The notes: generated by a model not told the origin, from the sequence alone. DNA of 64,000 nucleotides from an uncultured bacterium (GCA_903928495.1 CAIYQZ010000078.1:1-64000); one strand, 5' to 3'. Shown: positions 45,505-56,105, counted from the first letter of the stretch. Numbers and translations: made by a program.

Positions 45505-45537
45505 AAGCCCAACGCATTGATTTGCTTGGGCTTTTTT
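45505..45537 (+). terminator. Rho-independent terminator after the cytochrome b gene
   Basis: AAGCCCAA (45505-45512) pairs with TTGGGCTT (45526-45533) over a 13-base loop, and the 3' arm runs into six T (45532-45537). It separates the octahaem operon from the cyd operon. Confidence 0.85.
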
Positions 45538-45583
45538 CTTTTTTGGCCCAGTTGGCATGGTTCATGAAAACGCCAAGGCTGCC

Positions 45584-45784
45584 ATGACGCCATTTCAACG
45601 CCCCCGCAAACCGCGCAACCTCGCACGCGAACTGGCTTGGGTGGTCGCCATCAAGCTGGTGCTCATCACGGTTCTGTGGTGGGCGTTCGTGAAAGACCAC
45701 CGGGTGCATGTGAGCCCGCAAGACACCCCCCTGCCCTGGATCACCCCCGGCAGCCCAACGGAAAGCCCCGCCCATGATCAGTGA
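45584..45784 (+). CDS. cydP: Cytochrome bd small subunit CydP
   Basis: This 66-residue protein has a basic N-terminus (FQRPRKPRNLAREL), one membrane helix (LAWVVAIKLVLITVLWWAFV) and a short tail. CydP proteins of this kind are encoded just upstream of cydA in many proteobacteria. It overlaps cydA by 11 bases. ATG 45584 with AAGG upstream is preferred; an in-frame ATG at 45557 would add 9 residues. Confidence 0.78.
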   Translation: MTPFQRPRKPRNLARELAWVVAIKLVLITVLWWAFVKDHRVHVSPQDTPLPWITPGSPTESPAHDQ

Positions 45785-47336
45785 ACAACTTGTCGATCTC
45801 TCGCGGTTGCAGTTTGCAGCCACGGCCATGTACCACTTTCTGTTTGTGCCACTGACGCTGGGCATGGTGTGGCTGCTGGTCATCATGGAAAGCGTCTACG
45901 TGATGACGGGCAACGTCATCTGGAAAGACATGACCCGTTTCTGGGGCAAGCTGTTCGGCATCAACTTCGCTCTGGGCGTGACCACAGGCATCACGCTCGA
46001 ATTCCAGTTCGGCACCAACTGGGCGTACTACTCGCACTACGTGGGCGACATCTTCGGTGCGCCGCTGGCCATCGAGGGGCTGATGGCCTTCTTCCTTGAG
46101 TCGACCATGATCGGCCTGTTCTTCTTTGGCTGGGACCGCCTGCCCAAGACGCAGCACTTGCTGGTGACCATTTTGATGGCGGTGGGCACCAACCTGAGTG
46201 CGCTGTGGATCCTGATTGCCAATGGCTGGATGCAGAACCCCGTGGGCGCCGAGTTCAGCTACGTGACCATGCGCATGGAAATGACCGACTTCTGGGCCGT
46301 GGTGTTCAACCCCGATGCGCAGGCCAAGTTCGTGCACACGGTGTCGGCCGGGTACGTGACCGGCGCGATGTTCGTGCTGTCGGTGTCGGCCTGGTACATG
46401 CTGCGCGGGCGTGACCTGGAGTTTGCCAAGCGCAGCTTCCGCGTGGCGGCGGCCTTCGGGCTGGCCAGCGTGTGTTCGGTCATCGTGCTGGGCGACGAAT
46501 CGGGCTACACCGTGGGCGAGGCCCAGCAAACCAAAATGGCCGCGCTGGAAGCCATGTGGGAAACCAAACCCGCTCCGGCCGCGCTGACGTTGATTGCCGG
46601 CATCAACGAGGCCGAGCAGAAAAACGATTGGGAAGTGGATATTCCGTGGGTCATGGGCCTGATCGGCACCCGCTCAATCACCAAAGAAATTCCGGGCATC
46701 CACGAGATCAAGGCCAAAAACCGCGAGCGCATTGAAAACGGCATTCCCGCTGTGATGGCGTTGGAGGCGCTGCGGAAAAACCGCAACGACGCCGCCGCCA
46801 AGGCCACGTTCGAACAACACAAAGCCGACCTGGGCTTTGGCCTGCTGCTGAAGAAATACGTGGTGGACGTGAGCCAGGCCACGCCCGAGATGATCCAGAA
46901 AGCGGTGGACAGCACGGTGCCCCGCGTGACCCCCATGTTCTGGGCCTTCCGCATCATGGTGGGCTTGGGCTTTGCCATGCTGTTGCTGTTTGGCTGGGCC
47001 TTCTGGTGCACGCTGAAAATGGGCTGCGCCCAGCGCCCCTGGCTGCTGCGTTTTGCGCTGGTGATGCTGCCCGCACCCTGGATTGCCTGCGAGCTGGGCT
47101 GGTTTGTGGCCGAGTACGGCCGCCAGCCCTGGACGATTTACGGCGTGTTGCCCACGCACCTGAGCGTGTCCACCCTGAGCGTGAACAGCCTGTATGGCTC
47201 GCTGGCGGGGTTCATCGGTTTCTACACCGTGCTGCTGTTGGTAGAGATGTACCTGATGGTCAAGTTCGCCCGCATGGGGCCGGGCAGCCTGGGCACGGGC
47301 CGCTACAGCAATGAACCCGTCCACGCCCACGCCTGA
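45774..47336 (+). CDS. cydA: Cytochrome bd quinol oxidase subunit I
   Basis: This 520-residue protein has the CydA hallmarks: His21 in LQFAATAMYHFLFVP (haem b595), the paired Glu in IEGLMAFFLEST, His in KFVHTVSAGYVTGAM (haem b558) and the GRQPW quinol-site motif. It oxidises quinol and reduces oxygen at low oxygen levels. In contrast to the CydA-like proteins at 20463 and 21837, all catalytic features are present. Confidence 0.97.
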   Translation: MISEQLVDLSRLQFAATAMYHFLFVPLTLGMVWLLVIMESVYVMTGNVIWKDMTRFWGKLFGINFALGVTTGITLEFQFGTNWAYYSHYVGDIFGAPLAIEGLMAFFLESTMIGLFFFGWDRLPKTQHLLVTILMAVGTNLSALWILIANGWMQNPVGAEFSYVTMRMEMTDFWAVVFNPDAQAKFVHTVSAGYVTGAMFVLSVSAWYMLRGRDLEFAKRSFRVAAAFGLASVCSVIVLGDESGYTVGEAQQTKMAALEAMWETKPAPAALTLIAGINEAEQKNDWEVDIPWVMGLIGTRSITKEIPGIHEIKAKNRERIENGIPAVMALEALRKNRNDAAAKATFEQHKADLGFGLLLKKYVVDVSQATPEMIQKAVDSTVPRVTPMFWAFRIMVGLGFAMLLLFGWAFWCTLKMGCAQRPWLLRFALVMLPAPWIACELGWFVAEYGRQPWTIYGVLPTHLSVSTLSVNSLYGSLAGFIGFYTVLLLVEMYLMVKFARMGPGSLGTGRYSNEPVHAHA

Positions 47337-47347
47337 GGAGCACAGAC

Positions 47348-48490
47348 ATGATCGACTACGAAACATTGAAACTGATCTGGTGGCTGCTGGTGGGTGTGCT
47401 GCTGGTGGGCTTTGCCATCATGGACGGCCACGACATGGGCGTGGGCACCCTGCTGCCCTTTGTGGGCCGCAGCGATGTCGAGCGCCGCGTCGTCATCAAC
47501 ACCGTGGGGCCGCACTGGGACGGCAACCAGGTGTGGTTCATCACCGGGGGCGGGGCTATTTTTGCGGCCTGGCCGCTGGTGTATGCCACCGCGTTCAGCG
47601 GCATTTACTGGGCCATGTTGGCGGTGCTGTGGGCACTGTTCTTCCGCCCCGTGGGGTTTGACTACCGCAGCAAAATCCACAACGCCACCTGGCGCAGCAC
47701 CTGGGACTGGGGCCTGTTTGTGGGCGGCTTTGTGCCCCCGGTGATCTTCGGCGTGGCCTTTGGCAACCTGCTGCAAGGTGTGCCGTTCGGGTTTGACGAC
47801 ATGCTGGTGTCCACCTACACCGGCAGCTTCTGGCAACTGCTCAACCCCTTTGCCCTGCTGGCAGGGGTGGTCAGCAGCGCCATGATCACGCTGCACGGGG
47901 CCACCTACCTGGCGCACCGTACCGAGGGGCGCATACAAGCCCGCACGGTGCGTGCCGGGGTGGGCGCCGCCGTGGTGATGGTGGCCGGGTTTGCAGCTGC
48001 CGGGGCATGGCTGAAGTGGGGTGGCATTGAAGGCTTTGTCATCACCAGCGCCATTGACCCCGCCGCCCTGCCCGACCCACTGGCCAAAACCGTGGTGCGC
48101 AGCGCCGATGCCTGGTGGACCAACTACGCCACGCTGCCCGCTTTGTGGGCACTGCCCGCACTGGGTCTGGTGGGGCCGCTGCTAGCAGCAGGATTGATGG
48201 CGGCGCGCCGCACGCTCAGCGCGTTCGTGGTGTCGTCACTGTCCATCGTGGGCGTGATCGGCACGGCGGGCGCGGCGATGTTCCCGTTCGTGATGCCGTC
48301 GTCCACCCAGCTCAACGCCAGCCTGACGGTGTGGGACAGCGTGTCCAGCCACCTGACGCTGGGGCTGATGTTCTGGGCCACGATGATTTTCATGCCGCTC
48401 ATCGTCATCTACACCAGCTGGGCCTACCGCGTCATGCGCGGCAAGGTGACCGAGCAATACGTGCGTGACAACGAACACGCCGCCTACTGA
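47348..48490 (+). CDS. cydB: Cytochrome bd quinol oxidase subunit II
   Basis: This 380-residue multi-pass protein has the CydB start (WWLLVGVLLVGFAIMDGHDMGVG) and the NQVWFITGGGAIFAAWP segment. It pairs with CydA. It starts 11 bases after cydA and is followed 25 bases later by cydX. Confidence 0.96.
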   Translation: MIDYETLKLIWWLLVGVLLVGFAIMDGHDMGVGTLLPFVGRSDVERRVVINTVGPHWDGNQVWFITGGGAIFAAWPLVYATAFSGIYWAMLAVLWALFFRPVGFDYRSKIHNATWRSTWDWGLFVGGFVPPVIFGVAFGNLLQGVPFGFDDMLVSTYTGSFWQLLNPFALLAGVVSSAMITLHGATYLAHRTEGRIQARTVRAGVGAAVVMVAGFAAAGAWLKWGGIEGFVITSAIDPAALPDPLAKTVVRSADAWWTNYATLPALWALPALGLVGPLLAAGLMAARRTLSAFVVSSLSIVGVIGTAGAAMFPFVMPSSTQLNASLTVWDSVSSHLTLGLMFWATMIFMPLIVIYTSWAYRVMRGKVTEQYVRDNEHAAY

Positions 48491-48515
48491 CCTCCTCACG
48501 AAAAGGAACTGAACC

Positions 48516-48626
48516 ATGTGGTACTTCGCCTGGATGCTCGGGGTCGGCTTTGCCGTCCTGCTGGCCATACTCAACGCCATGTGGGGTGAAACCGCCGAAG
48601 GGCGTGCCAACACCCCAGAACACTGA
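48516..48626 (+). CDS. cydX: Cytochrome bd small subunit CydX
   Basis: This 36-residue protein begins MWYFAWMLGVGFAVLLAILN and has one membrane helix followed by a short polar tail (WGETAEGRANTPEH). CydX is required for stability of the CydAB haem site in other bacteria. AAAAGGAA 6-13 bases upstream of the ATG is a strong ribosome site. The gene is short enough to be missed by automated calling. Confidence 0.93.
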   Translation: MWYFAWMLGVGFAVLLAILNAMWGETAEGRANTPEH

Positions 48627-48637
48627 GGCCACGAGTT

Positions 48638-48943
48638 ATGAGCCCTTTGGAACCAACACCTGAAACCCTGCACACCGCCCGCCAAGGCCTTCTTTGGCCC
48701 AGTCTGGCGGTGGGCCTGGGCTTGATGGTGGTCATCAGCGTCTACCCACCGCTGCTCACCCGACCCTCGGGCGAGGCTGACCACACACTGGCCATGTTGC
48801 TGATGTGGGCGATGTCGGCCGGATTGGTCTCGGGCGTGGGCTTTGTGCCCCGCTGGTGGGGCTGGCGCTGGTTGTTTTCCGGCATGGCCACCAGCCTGGC
48901 ACTGGCGCTTTCTCTGGCATACCGATTTCAAACTGTGATTTGA
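48638..48943 (+). CDS. ybgE: YbgE-like cyd operon protein
   Basis: This 101-residue membrane protein has three helices. The segment LAMLLMWAMSAGLVSGVGFVP resembles the conserved part of YbgE, which lies in the same place in enterobacterial cyd operons. The function is unknown. It begins 11 bases after cydX. Confidence 0.75.
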   Translation: MSPLEPTPETLHTARQGLLWPSLAVGLGLMVVISVYPPLLTRPSGEADHTLAMLLMWAMSAGLVSGVGFVPRWWGWRWLFSGMATSLALALSLAYRFQTVI

Positions 48944-48989
48944 CACCAGTCCCCATGCCCTACCCGTTAACCCACTTGTTGGACACCCC

Positions 48990-49385
48990 ATGAAACAACT
49001 TCACTTCCAGGAAAAGTACCCCATCACTGTGGCCGAGGTGGCCAAGTCGGAAACCACTTTTGCGAGCGCTGCACAGATTGCGGCGTATTTCAAAAACTGC
49101 ATTGCGCGCACAGAGCGCGTCACTTTCATTGGCGAGTTCGACCACCTCACCCATACCCGCTCCATCGGTGGCGACGTGGCGCCCGACATCCAGGCTGCCA
49201 TCAACGTGCTGTTTTGCTTCGGCCATGCGCTGCCCAACCCGCAAGTGATGGCAGTGCGCCCGCGCTCCATCGGCATCGCTGACATGGGTGACCGCTTTGT
49301 CATCAGTTTCATGGATGCCCCCATGAAGGCCGCCAACGATGCCATGCAGGCATGGACGCTGGCACTGCGCAACGTGGCAGCTTGA
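48990..49385 (+). CDS. Small conserved protein, probably DUF6858 family
   Basis: This 131-residue soluble protein has the conserved-looking block FCFGHALPNPQVMAVRPRSI and DRFVISFMDAPM. I recall similar proteins under the name DUF6858, but that label is from memory. No signal peptide or membrane segment is present. It sits between the cyd operon and a transporter gene. Confidence 0.55.
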   Translation: MKQLHFQEKYPITVAEVAKSETTFASAAQIAAYFKNCIARTERVTFIGEFDHLTHTRSIGGDVAPDIQAAINVLFCFGHALPNPQVMAVRPRSIGIADMGDRFVISFMDAPMKAANDAMQAWTLALRNVAA

Positions 49386-49415
49386 CCCCATCCCCACACA
49401 ACCGGAGCACACATC

Positions 49416-50402
49416 ATGTGGCCTGCCTTGCAGTGGATTCAAAAAAACCTGTCGCTCAGCATTCCCGCCGCCATGCTGGCCGGGCTGGGGTTTGGCGCCA
49501 TCGCTGAAACCGCGTGGCTCAAAGCCGCCATCTTGCCGCTGACTTTTCTCATGGTGTACCCCATGATGGTCAGTCTGAACATGTCCGAACTTCGACACCT
49601 GCAGGGCTGGAGAACGCAGGGACTGGCCCTGCTTGTCAATTTCGCGCTGATACCCGCGCTGGGCTATGCGCTGGGCCTGCTGTTTTTTCCAGACCAGCCC
49701 TGGTTCCGCCTGGGCCTGCTGTTGACCGCGCTGCTGCCCACTTCCGGCATGACGATTTCCTGGACTGGACTGGCAAAAGGCAACATGGCCGCTGCGGTGC
49801 GCATGACTGTGCTGGGTCTGCTGTTGGGCTCGCTGCTGGCCCCGCTCTACCTCCAGGCCCTGATGGGCACCGTGGTATCTGTCCCTATGGGGCAGGTGTT
49901 TGTGCAAATTGCGGTGGTGGTTTTTTTGCCCTTGGTGATGGGCACCGTTACCCAAAAGCTGCTGGTGGCCAAGCAAGGGCAGGCCCACTTCAACCACCAG
50001 ACCAAGCCAAAGTTCGCCCCCTTCTCCACCCTGGGTGTGTTGGGGATCGTCTTTGTGTCAATGGCGTTGAAGTCAAATGACCTTGTCGCCAATCCCACGC
50101 AAATCGCCTCCCTGCTGCTGCCCTTGCTGGCGCTCTACAGCATCAACTTTGCGCTGAGCACCTGGCTGGCCCGTACCCTGTTGCCGCGAGGTGATGGCAT
50201 TGCCCTGGTCTACGGGACCGTGATGCGCAACCTGTCCATCGCGCTGGCCATTGCCATGTCGGTGTTTGGCACACAAGGGGCCGACGTGGGTCTGCTGATT
50301 GCGCTGGCCTACATCGTGCAAGTGCAAGCAGCAGCCTGGTACGTGAAGCTGACCCCTCGCCTGTTCCCGGCTCCGGCTGCGCCTGCAGCGGCTGCAGCCT
50401 GA
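49416..50402 (+). CDS. Bile acid:sodium symporter (BASS/SBF) family transporter
   Basis: This 328-residue protein has about ten membrane helices. The block LLTALLPTSGMTISWTGLAKGNMAAAVRM and the C-terminal VYGTVMRNLSIALAIAM resemble the cores of SBF/ACR3-type transporters. It probably co-transports an anion with Na+ or H+; arsenite efflux cannot be excluded. The substrate is not evident. Confidence 0.82.
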   Translation: MWPALQWIQKNLSLSIPAAMLAGLGFGAIAETAWLKAAILPLTFLMVYPMMVSLNMSELRHLQGWRTQGLALLVNFALIPALGYALGLLFFPDQPWFRLGLLLTALLPTSGMTISWTGLAKGNMAAAVRMTVLGLLLGSLLAPLYLQALMGTVVSVPMGQVFVQIAVVVFLPLVMGTVTQKLLVAKQGQAHFNHQTKPKFAPFSTLGVLGIVFVSMALKSNDLVANPTQIASLLLPLLALYSINFALSTWLARTLLPRGDGIALVYGTVMRNLSIALAIAMSVFGTQGADVGLLIALAYIVQVQAAAWYVKLTPRLFPAPAAPAAAAA

Positions 50403-50414
50403 TTGCTTTCAGCC

Positions 50415-50867
50415 ATGACCAACACACCCCTCCAACACACCACCCCTTATGACAAGCTGGGCGGCGCACCCGCACTGCAAAAACTCACCCAGCGCTTTTA
50501 CGAGCTGATGGACGAGTTGCCCGAGGCCTGGGGCATTCGCCAGATACACCCCGAAAGCCTGGCAGGCAGCCAGCAAAGCTTGTTCGAATTTTTGTCTGGC
50601 TGGCTGGGCGGCCCCCAGCTGTTCATGGAAAAGCGCGGCCACCCCAGACTGCGCATGCGCCACTCGCCCTACACCATCGACCACAGCGCCCGCGACCAAT
50701 GGATGCTGTGCATGCGCATGGCGCTGGCCGAACAGGTCACTGACAACCGCTTTCGCGAAGCGCTGGTGATGGCTTTTGACCAGATGGCCGACCACCTCGT
50801 CAACAACGCGGGCGCACAGGGTTGCAGCCACGCCCACAGCCACGCACCGTTGCCTGCCACCGCATGA
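50415..50867 (+). CDS. Group II truncated haemoglobin
   Basis: This 150-residue globin has the truncated-globin pattern YDKLGGAPALQKLTQRFYELM, FLSGWLGGPQLFMEKRGHPRLRMRH (proximal His in RMRH) and ARDQWMLCM. It ends in a His-rich tail (CSHAHSHAP). Group II globins bind O2 or NO in the cytoplasm. It overlaps the next gene by 4 bases (ATGA). An in-frame TTG at 50403 is a less likely start. Confidence 0.92.
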   Translation: MTNTPLQHTTPYDKLGGAPALQKLTQRFYELMDELPEAWGIRQIHPESLAGSQQSLFEFLSGWLGGPQLFMEKRGHPRLRMRHSPYTIDHSARDQWMLCMRMALAEQVTDNRFREALVMAFDQMADHLVNNAGAQGCSHAHSHAPLPATA

Positions 50868-51787
50868 TGGTGGGCCCCGTGGCCATTGGCGCAGTGGGCT
50901 GGACAGCTCTCAGCCTGCTGGGCATTGCGCTGGCATTGGTCGCGCTGCTGGCATGGCTGCGCCGCAAGCTGACACCCCAGCGGGAAGCCCCGCTGCCCAC
51001 CACGCGCCCGGATGACCCCGTGCCCCAGTCGGTGCGCGTGCCCACGGCAGGGGGAAAAACACTGCACGCCCTGTGGCTGCCGGCCCCGCCGTTTGCGGGT
51101 GGCGCACCCGCGACCGTGCTGCTGCACGGCTGGGGCGGCAACGCCAGCCACCTGTGGCGGGCGGCGTGCACGTTGCACGCGCTCGGCCATGCCGTGCTGG
51201 TGCCCGAAGCTCGCAACCACGGGCAGAGCGATGCCGACAGCCACAGCTCACTGCCCCGCTTCGCACAAGACCTCCATTCAGCCCTGGACTGGGTGCGCCT
51301 GCAGCCCGGCACCGACACCCACCGCCTCAGTGCCGTGGGCCACTCGGTCGGGGGGGCTGCTGTGTTGCTGTGCGCCACGCAACGGAACGACCTGCAAGGC
51401 GTGGTCAGCGTGTCGGCCTTTGACCACCCGGAAGACGTGATGCGCCGCTGGCTGCGTGCGCACCACATCCCCTACATGCCGCTGGGCTGGCTGGTCAACC
51501 GCTGGGTGGAATGGGTGATCGGGCACCGGTTCAACCGCATTGCGCCCCTGAACAACATTGCCCGCGCGAATTGCCCCGTGCTGCTGGTGCACGGTGAACA
51601 GGACGATGTGGTGCCCGTGTCGTGCGCGCACAGGCTGTGGCAGGCCGGGCAAACCGCACACACCGACCGCACCACACTGCTGCTGGTGCCTGGACGGCAT
51701 GACAGCTTCTATGACGAAGACGACTTGATGCGCCGCGTGGCGCTGTGGCTGTCGTCGCAGCCACCGTGCAGCGTCAGCCGAGTTTGA
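50864..51787 (+). CDS. Alpha/beta hydrolase
   Basis: This 307-residue protein has an N-terminal membrane helix (about 4-28), then an alpha/beta hydrolase with the oxyanion segment [12 protein letters not shown], the nucleophile elbow GHSVGG, acid residue in [11 protein letters not shown] and the C-terminal GRHDSFY His. Substrate unknown. It overlaps the globin gene by 4 bases and, at the other end, the convergent receptor gene by 14 bases. Confidence 0.85.
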   Translation: MMVGPVAIGAVGWTALSLLGIALALVALLAWLRRKLTPQREAPLPTTRPDDPVPQSVRVPTAGGKTLHALWLPAPPFAGGAPATVLLHGWGGNASHLWRAACTLHALGHAVLVPEARNHGQSDADSHSSLPRFAQDLHSALDWVRLQPGTDTHRLSAVGHSVGGAAVLLCATQRNDLQGVVSVSAFDHPEDVMRRWLRAHHIPYMPLGWLVNRWVEWVIGHRFNRIAPLNNIARANCPVLLVHGEQDDVVPVSCAHRLWQAGQTAHTDRTTLLLVPGRHDSFYDEDDLMRRVALWLSSQPPCSVSRV

Positions 51788-53324
51788 ACACGCTGACGGC
51801 GCCCACCAGCTCCTGCGCCTGTCCGTTCAGGGCAGTGGCGGCCGCATCCATTTCTTCCACCAGCGCAGCGTTTTGCTGTGTGGCCTCGTCCAGGTTTGTG
51901 ATGGCCTGCCCGATCTGCGCCACGCCAGACGCCTGCTCGTGATTGGCCGCACTGATTTCGCCCACGATCTGGGCCACACGCTCAATGCTGTGGACCACCT
52001 CGTCCATCGTGGTGCCCGCATGGTTGACCAGCGTTGTGCCCTGATCCACCTGCCCCACGCTGGCGGTGATCAGTGCCTTGATTTCCCGGGCGGCCTCTGA
52101 CGAACGACCGGCCAACAGCCGCACCTCGCCCGCCACCACGGCAAAACCACGCCCCTGCTCACCCGCCCGTGCGGCCTCGACCGCCGCGTTCAGCGCCAGG
52201 ATGTTGGTCTGGAAAGCAATGCCATCGATCACGCTGATGATGTCGGCAATCTTGTGCGACGCATCGTTGATGCCTGCCATGGTCTGAACCACTTCTTTCA
52301 CCACCAGGCCGCCTTTGGCCGCCACTTCGGAGGCCACACGGGCAAGCTCGTTGGCACCGCGCCCGCTGACGGAATTGTTTTCAACGGCGGTGCTCAGTTG
52401 ATCCATGGACGATGCCGCTGCCTCCAGCGAAGCCGCCTGCCCCGATGTGCGCTGGGCCAGGTCACTGTTGCCCATGGCAATCTGCTGGGACGCCACCGCC
52501 ACACCGCTGGCACCATGGCGGACCTGCTGGACCACGCGGGCAAGGTCGTTCTGCATGGCCACAAGGTGGGCCATCAGGCTGGTGCTGTCACCTGAGCGCA
52601 AGGGAACCCGCCCACTCAAGTCCCCACTGCCGACCTTTTGCGCCAGACTCACCGCATCTGACGGCTCACCCCCCAATTGCCGGACGATGCGGGTGGCCAT
52701 GCCCAAGCCCAGCACGGCGGCCACAGCAGCCGCCACCGCCCCACCGAGCAACAGCACCGTGACAATGCGGCTGGTATCGGTGACGGCTGAATCGGCGAAC
52801 TTGTCGGCTTCTTCCAACTGCTGCTGCCTGAACGGATCGAGCTTGGCTTTGAGCTTTTCGCTGGCCTGATCGAAACCAGGGGCCTTGTCGGTGCCTTTCA
52901 TCAGGTCATTGCCGGCCTCGATACCCTGGCTAAGATAGGCATTGGCCATTTTTCTGCCCAATTTGTAAAAGGCATCGAAATCAGCCGCAATGGCATCGAC
53001 CTGCGCCAGACTCTGCGTGTTGCCTTCGCGGCGGAACTTTTCACGGAACTTCTCGACGCTGTCTACGAAGTTTTTGGCGGCATCACCCGCTTCTTTGTAG
53101 CCTGCAGGGTCGTGGGTGACCGACACATCGGTCAAAAACTGCTGAACCTCAGACCGGCTCAGGTCCATCTCGTCAACGACCAGGACAAACGGCAGGGTCT
53201 CGGTCTTGATGGTCGTGATGGTCCCCAGCAACCCATACAGATAGAAACCGACCACGATCATCGACAGCACGAACACGCCGATCACAGCGGCAAAACTGCC
53301 CAGCAGTTGGGTCTTGAGTTTCAT
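51774..53324 (-). CDS. Methyl-accepting chemotaxis protein
   Basis: This 516-residue receptor has an N-terminal membrane helix (about 9-31), a periplasmic four-helix-type sensor domain (about 32-195), a second membrane helix (about 200-222), a HAMP domain and a long signalling coiled coil with the conserved tip [36 protein letters not shown]. It feeds CheA through CheW. The C-terminus has no CheR-tether pentapeptide. Start 53324 is set by the membrane helix and by GGAG upstream. Confidence 0.95.
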   Translation of the reverse strand: MKLKTQLLGSFAAVIGVFVLSMIVVGFYLYGLLGTITTIKTETLPFVLVVDEMDLSRSEVQQFLTDVSVTHDPAGYKEAGDAAKNFVDSVEKFREKFRREGNTQSLAQVDAIAADFDAFYKLGRKMANAYLSQGIEAGNDLMKGTDKAPGFDQASEKLKAKLDPFRQQQLEEADKFADSAVTDTSRIVTVLLLGGAVAAAVAAVLGLGMATRIVRQLGGEPSDAVSLAQKVGSGDLSGRVPLRSGDSTSLMAHLVAMQNDLARVVQQVRHGASGVAVASQQIAMGNSDLAQRTSGQAASLEAAASSMDQLSTAVENNSVSGRGANELARVASEVAAKGGLVVKEVVQTMAGINDASHKIADIISVIDGIAFQTNILALNAAVEAARAGEQGRGFAVVAGEVRLLAGRSSEAAREIKALITASVGQVDQGTTLVNHAGTTMDEVVHSIERVAQIVGEISAANHEQASGVAQIGQAITNLDEATQQNAALVEEMDAAATALNGQAQELVGAVSVFKLG

Positions 53325-53482
53325 GTTGTCGCTCGCTCCAAGGATGGCCAAAAAGAAAAAAGCGCCTGAATTCTGCGCTGCAGCCCGGGCGCGGGCTTGA
53401 CGAATGTCAAACCTCGACATACCTGCGCCCTGCTCGGTGAACGCCCCTTGCGCAGGCACAATCAACTGGCGGTCCAGCATCC

Positions 53483-54796
53483 TTGCATCAACCGCAAACG
53501 CCTTCCCGAAAGCCCCCCTTGAGCACTGCACCCTCTGCTTTGTCCCCTGTCCGTCGCACCCTCTCAGCCCGTCACAGATGGTTGCTGGGGACCGTGCTGT
53601 TGGTGTGCCTGCTGCTGGCCTACGCCGCCCTGCGCACGCCGACAAAGGCTGCACAGGTTGTCACCGTGCAGCGCACTGACCTCACACAAACCGTGGCCGC
53701 CACGGGCAGGGTGAATGCCAGCGCCCGCATCGACGTGGGCAGCGAAGTCACCGCCACTGTGTTGGCCGTGTCGGTGCGCGAAGGCGATCGCGTGAAAGCC
53801 GGCGACCTGCTGGTGCGCCTGAACGACACCGAAGCCCAGGCCACCCTGGCCCAGGCCGAAGCCGCACTGGCCGAGGCCCGCGCCCGCCAGGCGCAGTTGG
53901 GCAGCGTGGCCAGCCCCGTGGCCCAGGCCAACCTTCAACAGGCCGAGGCCACACTGCGCGCCGCCGAGGCAGAGCACCACCGCGCCACCGAGCTGGTGGC
54001 GCAAGGCTTCTTTTCCCAACAGAAACTGGACGACACCCGCCGCCTGCGCGACACCGCCCGCAGCGCACTGGCCAGCGCCCGCAGCCAGGCCCAGGCCCAA
54101 CAGCCCGGCGGGGCCGAGGGCGTGTTGGCCGCCACGCGCCTGGTGCAGGCGCAGGCTGCGGTGGAGGCCGCCCGCGCCCGCCTGGCCCGCCTGCAGTTGC
54201 GCAGCCCGCTGGACGCGGTGGTGCTCACCCGCGCCACCGAGCCCGGCAACCTGGCCCAACCTGGCAAAGTGCTGCTGAGCCTGGCCGCCAGCGGCGCCTT
54301 GCGGCTGGACGTGGCCGTGGACGAAAAGCACCTGGCCCTGTTGCGTACGGGCCTGCCCGCCCGTGCCGTGGCCGATGCCTATGCGCTCCAGCCCTTCGAT
54401 GCCGCGCTGGACTGGGTCAGCCCCGCCGTCGATCCCGCACGCGGCACGGTGGAGGTGCGCCTTCGCGTGCCCCAACCACCCGCTTTCCTGAAGCCCGACA
54501 TGACCGTGTCGGTGGACATGACCGTGGGCAAGGTGGCCCAGGCCCTGGTGGTGGACGCGGGTGCCGTGCGCGGTGCCGACACCGCCACCCCGTGGGCCCT
54601 GGTGCTGAACAATGGCGTGGCCACACGGACCAACCTGACCCTGGGCCTGCGCGGCACCGGCGTGGTGGAGATCAAAAGCGGTCTGGCCGAAGGCGATGCC
54701 GTGGTGCCCGCCACTGAAAAAGTGGCCGAGGGTGACAGGGTCAAGCCCACCACCACCGCCCCGGTGCGCCTGAGTGGCTCGGGCATGGGGCGGTGA
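53483..54796 (+). CDS. Membrane-fusion protein, MacA-like
   Basis: This 437-residue protein has an N-terminal membrane helix (about 33-50), lipoyl halves ([21 protein letters not shown] and [20 protein letters not shown]), a coiled coil (about 115-240) and a beta-barrel. It is the periplasmic adaptor for the permease that follows. There is no in-frame ATG before the membrane helix, so translation begins at a TTG (53483, or 53519). It overlaps the permease by one base. Confidence 0.88.
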   Translation: MHQPQTPSRKPPLSTAPSALSPVRRTLSARHRWLLGTVLLVCLLLAYAALRTPTKAAQVVTVQRTDLTQTVAATGRVNASARIDVGSEVTATVLAVSVREGDRVKAGDLLVRLNDTEAQATLAQAEAALAEARARQAQLGSVASPVAQANLQQAEATLRAAEAEHHRATELVAQGFFSQQKLDDTRRLRDTARSALASARSQAQAQQPGGAEGVLAATRLVQAQAAVEAARARLARLQLRSPLDAVVLTRATEPGNLAQPGKVLLSLAASGALRLDVAVDEKHLALLRTGLPARAVADAYALQPFDAALDWVSPAVDPARGTVEVRLRVPQPPAFLKPDMTVSVDMTVGKVAQALVVDAGAVRGADTATPWALVLNNGVATRTNLTLGLRGTGVVEIKSGLAEGDAVVPATEKVAEGDRVKPTTTAPVRLSGSGMGR

Positions 54797-56067
54797 TGGC
54801 GGCCAGCCGACAGGCCGTGGGCCGCGCCACCCGCTGGTTGCCATTCGAGCTGCTGGTGGCCCTGCGCTTTTTGCGCGAGGGCCGCATGCAAAGTGTGCTG
54901 ATCCTGGCCGGGGTCACGGGCGGCGTGGCGGTCATCATTTTCCTCACCCAACTCATCAACCAGCTGCAAAGCTCCATCATCGACCGGGTGCTGGGCTCGC
55001 AGGCGCACATCGTGGTGCGCCCAGCCGAAGAACTCACCCACCGCGTGCCACCTGCCACGGCTGACGGCGTGGCCCCGGCCGCCACCACCGCCGTGGTGCA
55101 ACCCCGTGCCCAGCGCCTGCGCCCGGTCGACCAGTGGGCACAGGTGGCCGCCCTGGCCGCTGACACGCCGGGTGTGCTGGCGGTGTCACCACTGGTCACC
55201 GGGCCGGCGTTTGCTGCGCGTGGCCCGGCCAACAAAAGTGTGGTGCTGATGGGCGTGGACCCAGAGGCTTACCGCCGCATCGTGAAGATGGACGGCTACA
55301 TGACGCAAGGTCGCTTCGACGTGCTGGGCACCAGCACCCTCATTGGCACCGAACTGGCCCAAGACCTCGGTCTGGCCGTGGGTGACAAGCTGCGCGTGAC
55401 CACCGCCACCGGCCGCAGCGAAACCCTGCACATCGGCGGCCTGTTCGACACCGGCAACCGCGACCTGAACCGTCGCTGGGTGTTCGTGACCCTCACCCTG
55501 GCGCAAACCCTACTGGACGTGCCCGGCGGCGTGTCGCAGATCGACCTGACCGTGACCGACCTGTTCGGTGCCGACTCCGTGGCAAAAGCCCTGGCCGCGC
55601 GCACCGGCCTGACGGTGGAAAGCTGGATGCAGACCAACGCGGGGCTGCTGACTGCACTGGCCAACCAGAGCGTGTCCAACAACCTGATCCGCAGCTTTGT
55701 GGTCATCATCGTGGCGCTGGGCATCTCCAGCGTGCTGGTGGTTAGCGTGGTGCAAAAGCAGCGCGAAATCGGCATCCTGCGGGCCATGGGTGCGGGCCGG
55801 GGTCGCATCATGGCGGTGTTTTTGCTGCAAGGCGGGCTGGTGGGGCTGGTGGGCTCGGCCCTGGGCAGCGGGCTGGCCTTCACGCTGCTGCAGGTGTTTT
55901 CGCGCATTTTCAAGAGCCCCGACGGCAGTGCCCTGTTCGCCGCCGAACTCGACCCTCAACTGGTGCTCATGGCCAGTGTGGTGGCCTTCGGCGTCGGGCT
56001 GGCCGCCGCCGCCTTGCCAGCCCGCCGCGCCGCCCGCATGGACCCTGTGCAGGCGATCCGGAGTTGA
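54796..56067 (+). CDS. ABC transporter permease, MacB/LolC type
   Basis: This 423-residue protein has an N-terminal membrane helix (about 30-52), a periplasmic domain and three C-terminal helices with the FtsX pattern (VVIIVALGISSVLVVSVVQKQREIGILRAMGAG). The ATPase is not fused; it is probably the one at 57894, which is separated from this gene by a receptor gene on the opposite strand. GTG 54793 is an alternative start. Confidence 0.9.
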   Translation: MAASRQAVGRATRWLPFELLVALRFLREGRMQSVLILAGVTGGVAVIIFLTQLINQLQSSIIDRVLGSQAHIVVRPAEELTHRVPPATADGVAPAATTAVVQPRAQRLRPVDQWAQVAALAADTPGVLAVSPLVTGPAFAARGPANKSVVLMGVDPEAYRRIVKMDGYMTQGRFDVLGTSTLIGTELAQDLGLAVGDKLRVTTATGRSETLHIGGLFDTGNRDLNRRWVFVTLTLAQTLLDVPGGVSQIDLTVTDLFGADSVAKALAARTGLTVESWMQTNAGLLTALANQSVSNNLIRSFVVIIVALGISSVLVVSVVQKQREIGILRAMGAGRGRIMAVFLLQGGLVGLVGSALGSGLAFTLLQVFSRIFKSPDGSALFAAELDPQLVLMASVVAFGVGLAAAALPARRAARMDPVQAIRS

Positions 56068-56105
56068 GCCACTGCTTGCTGTGGCAGGGGCGCCCCGTTG
56101 AAGGG

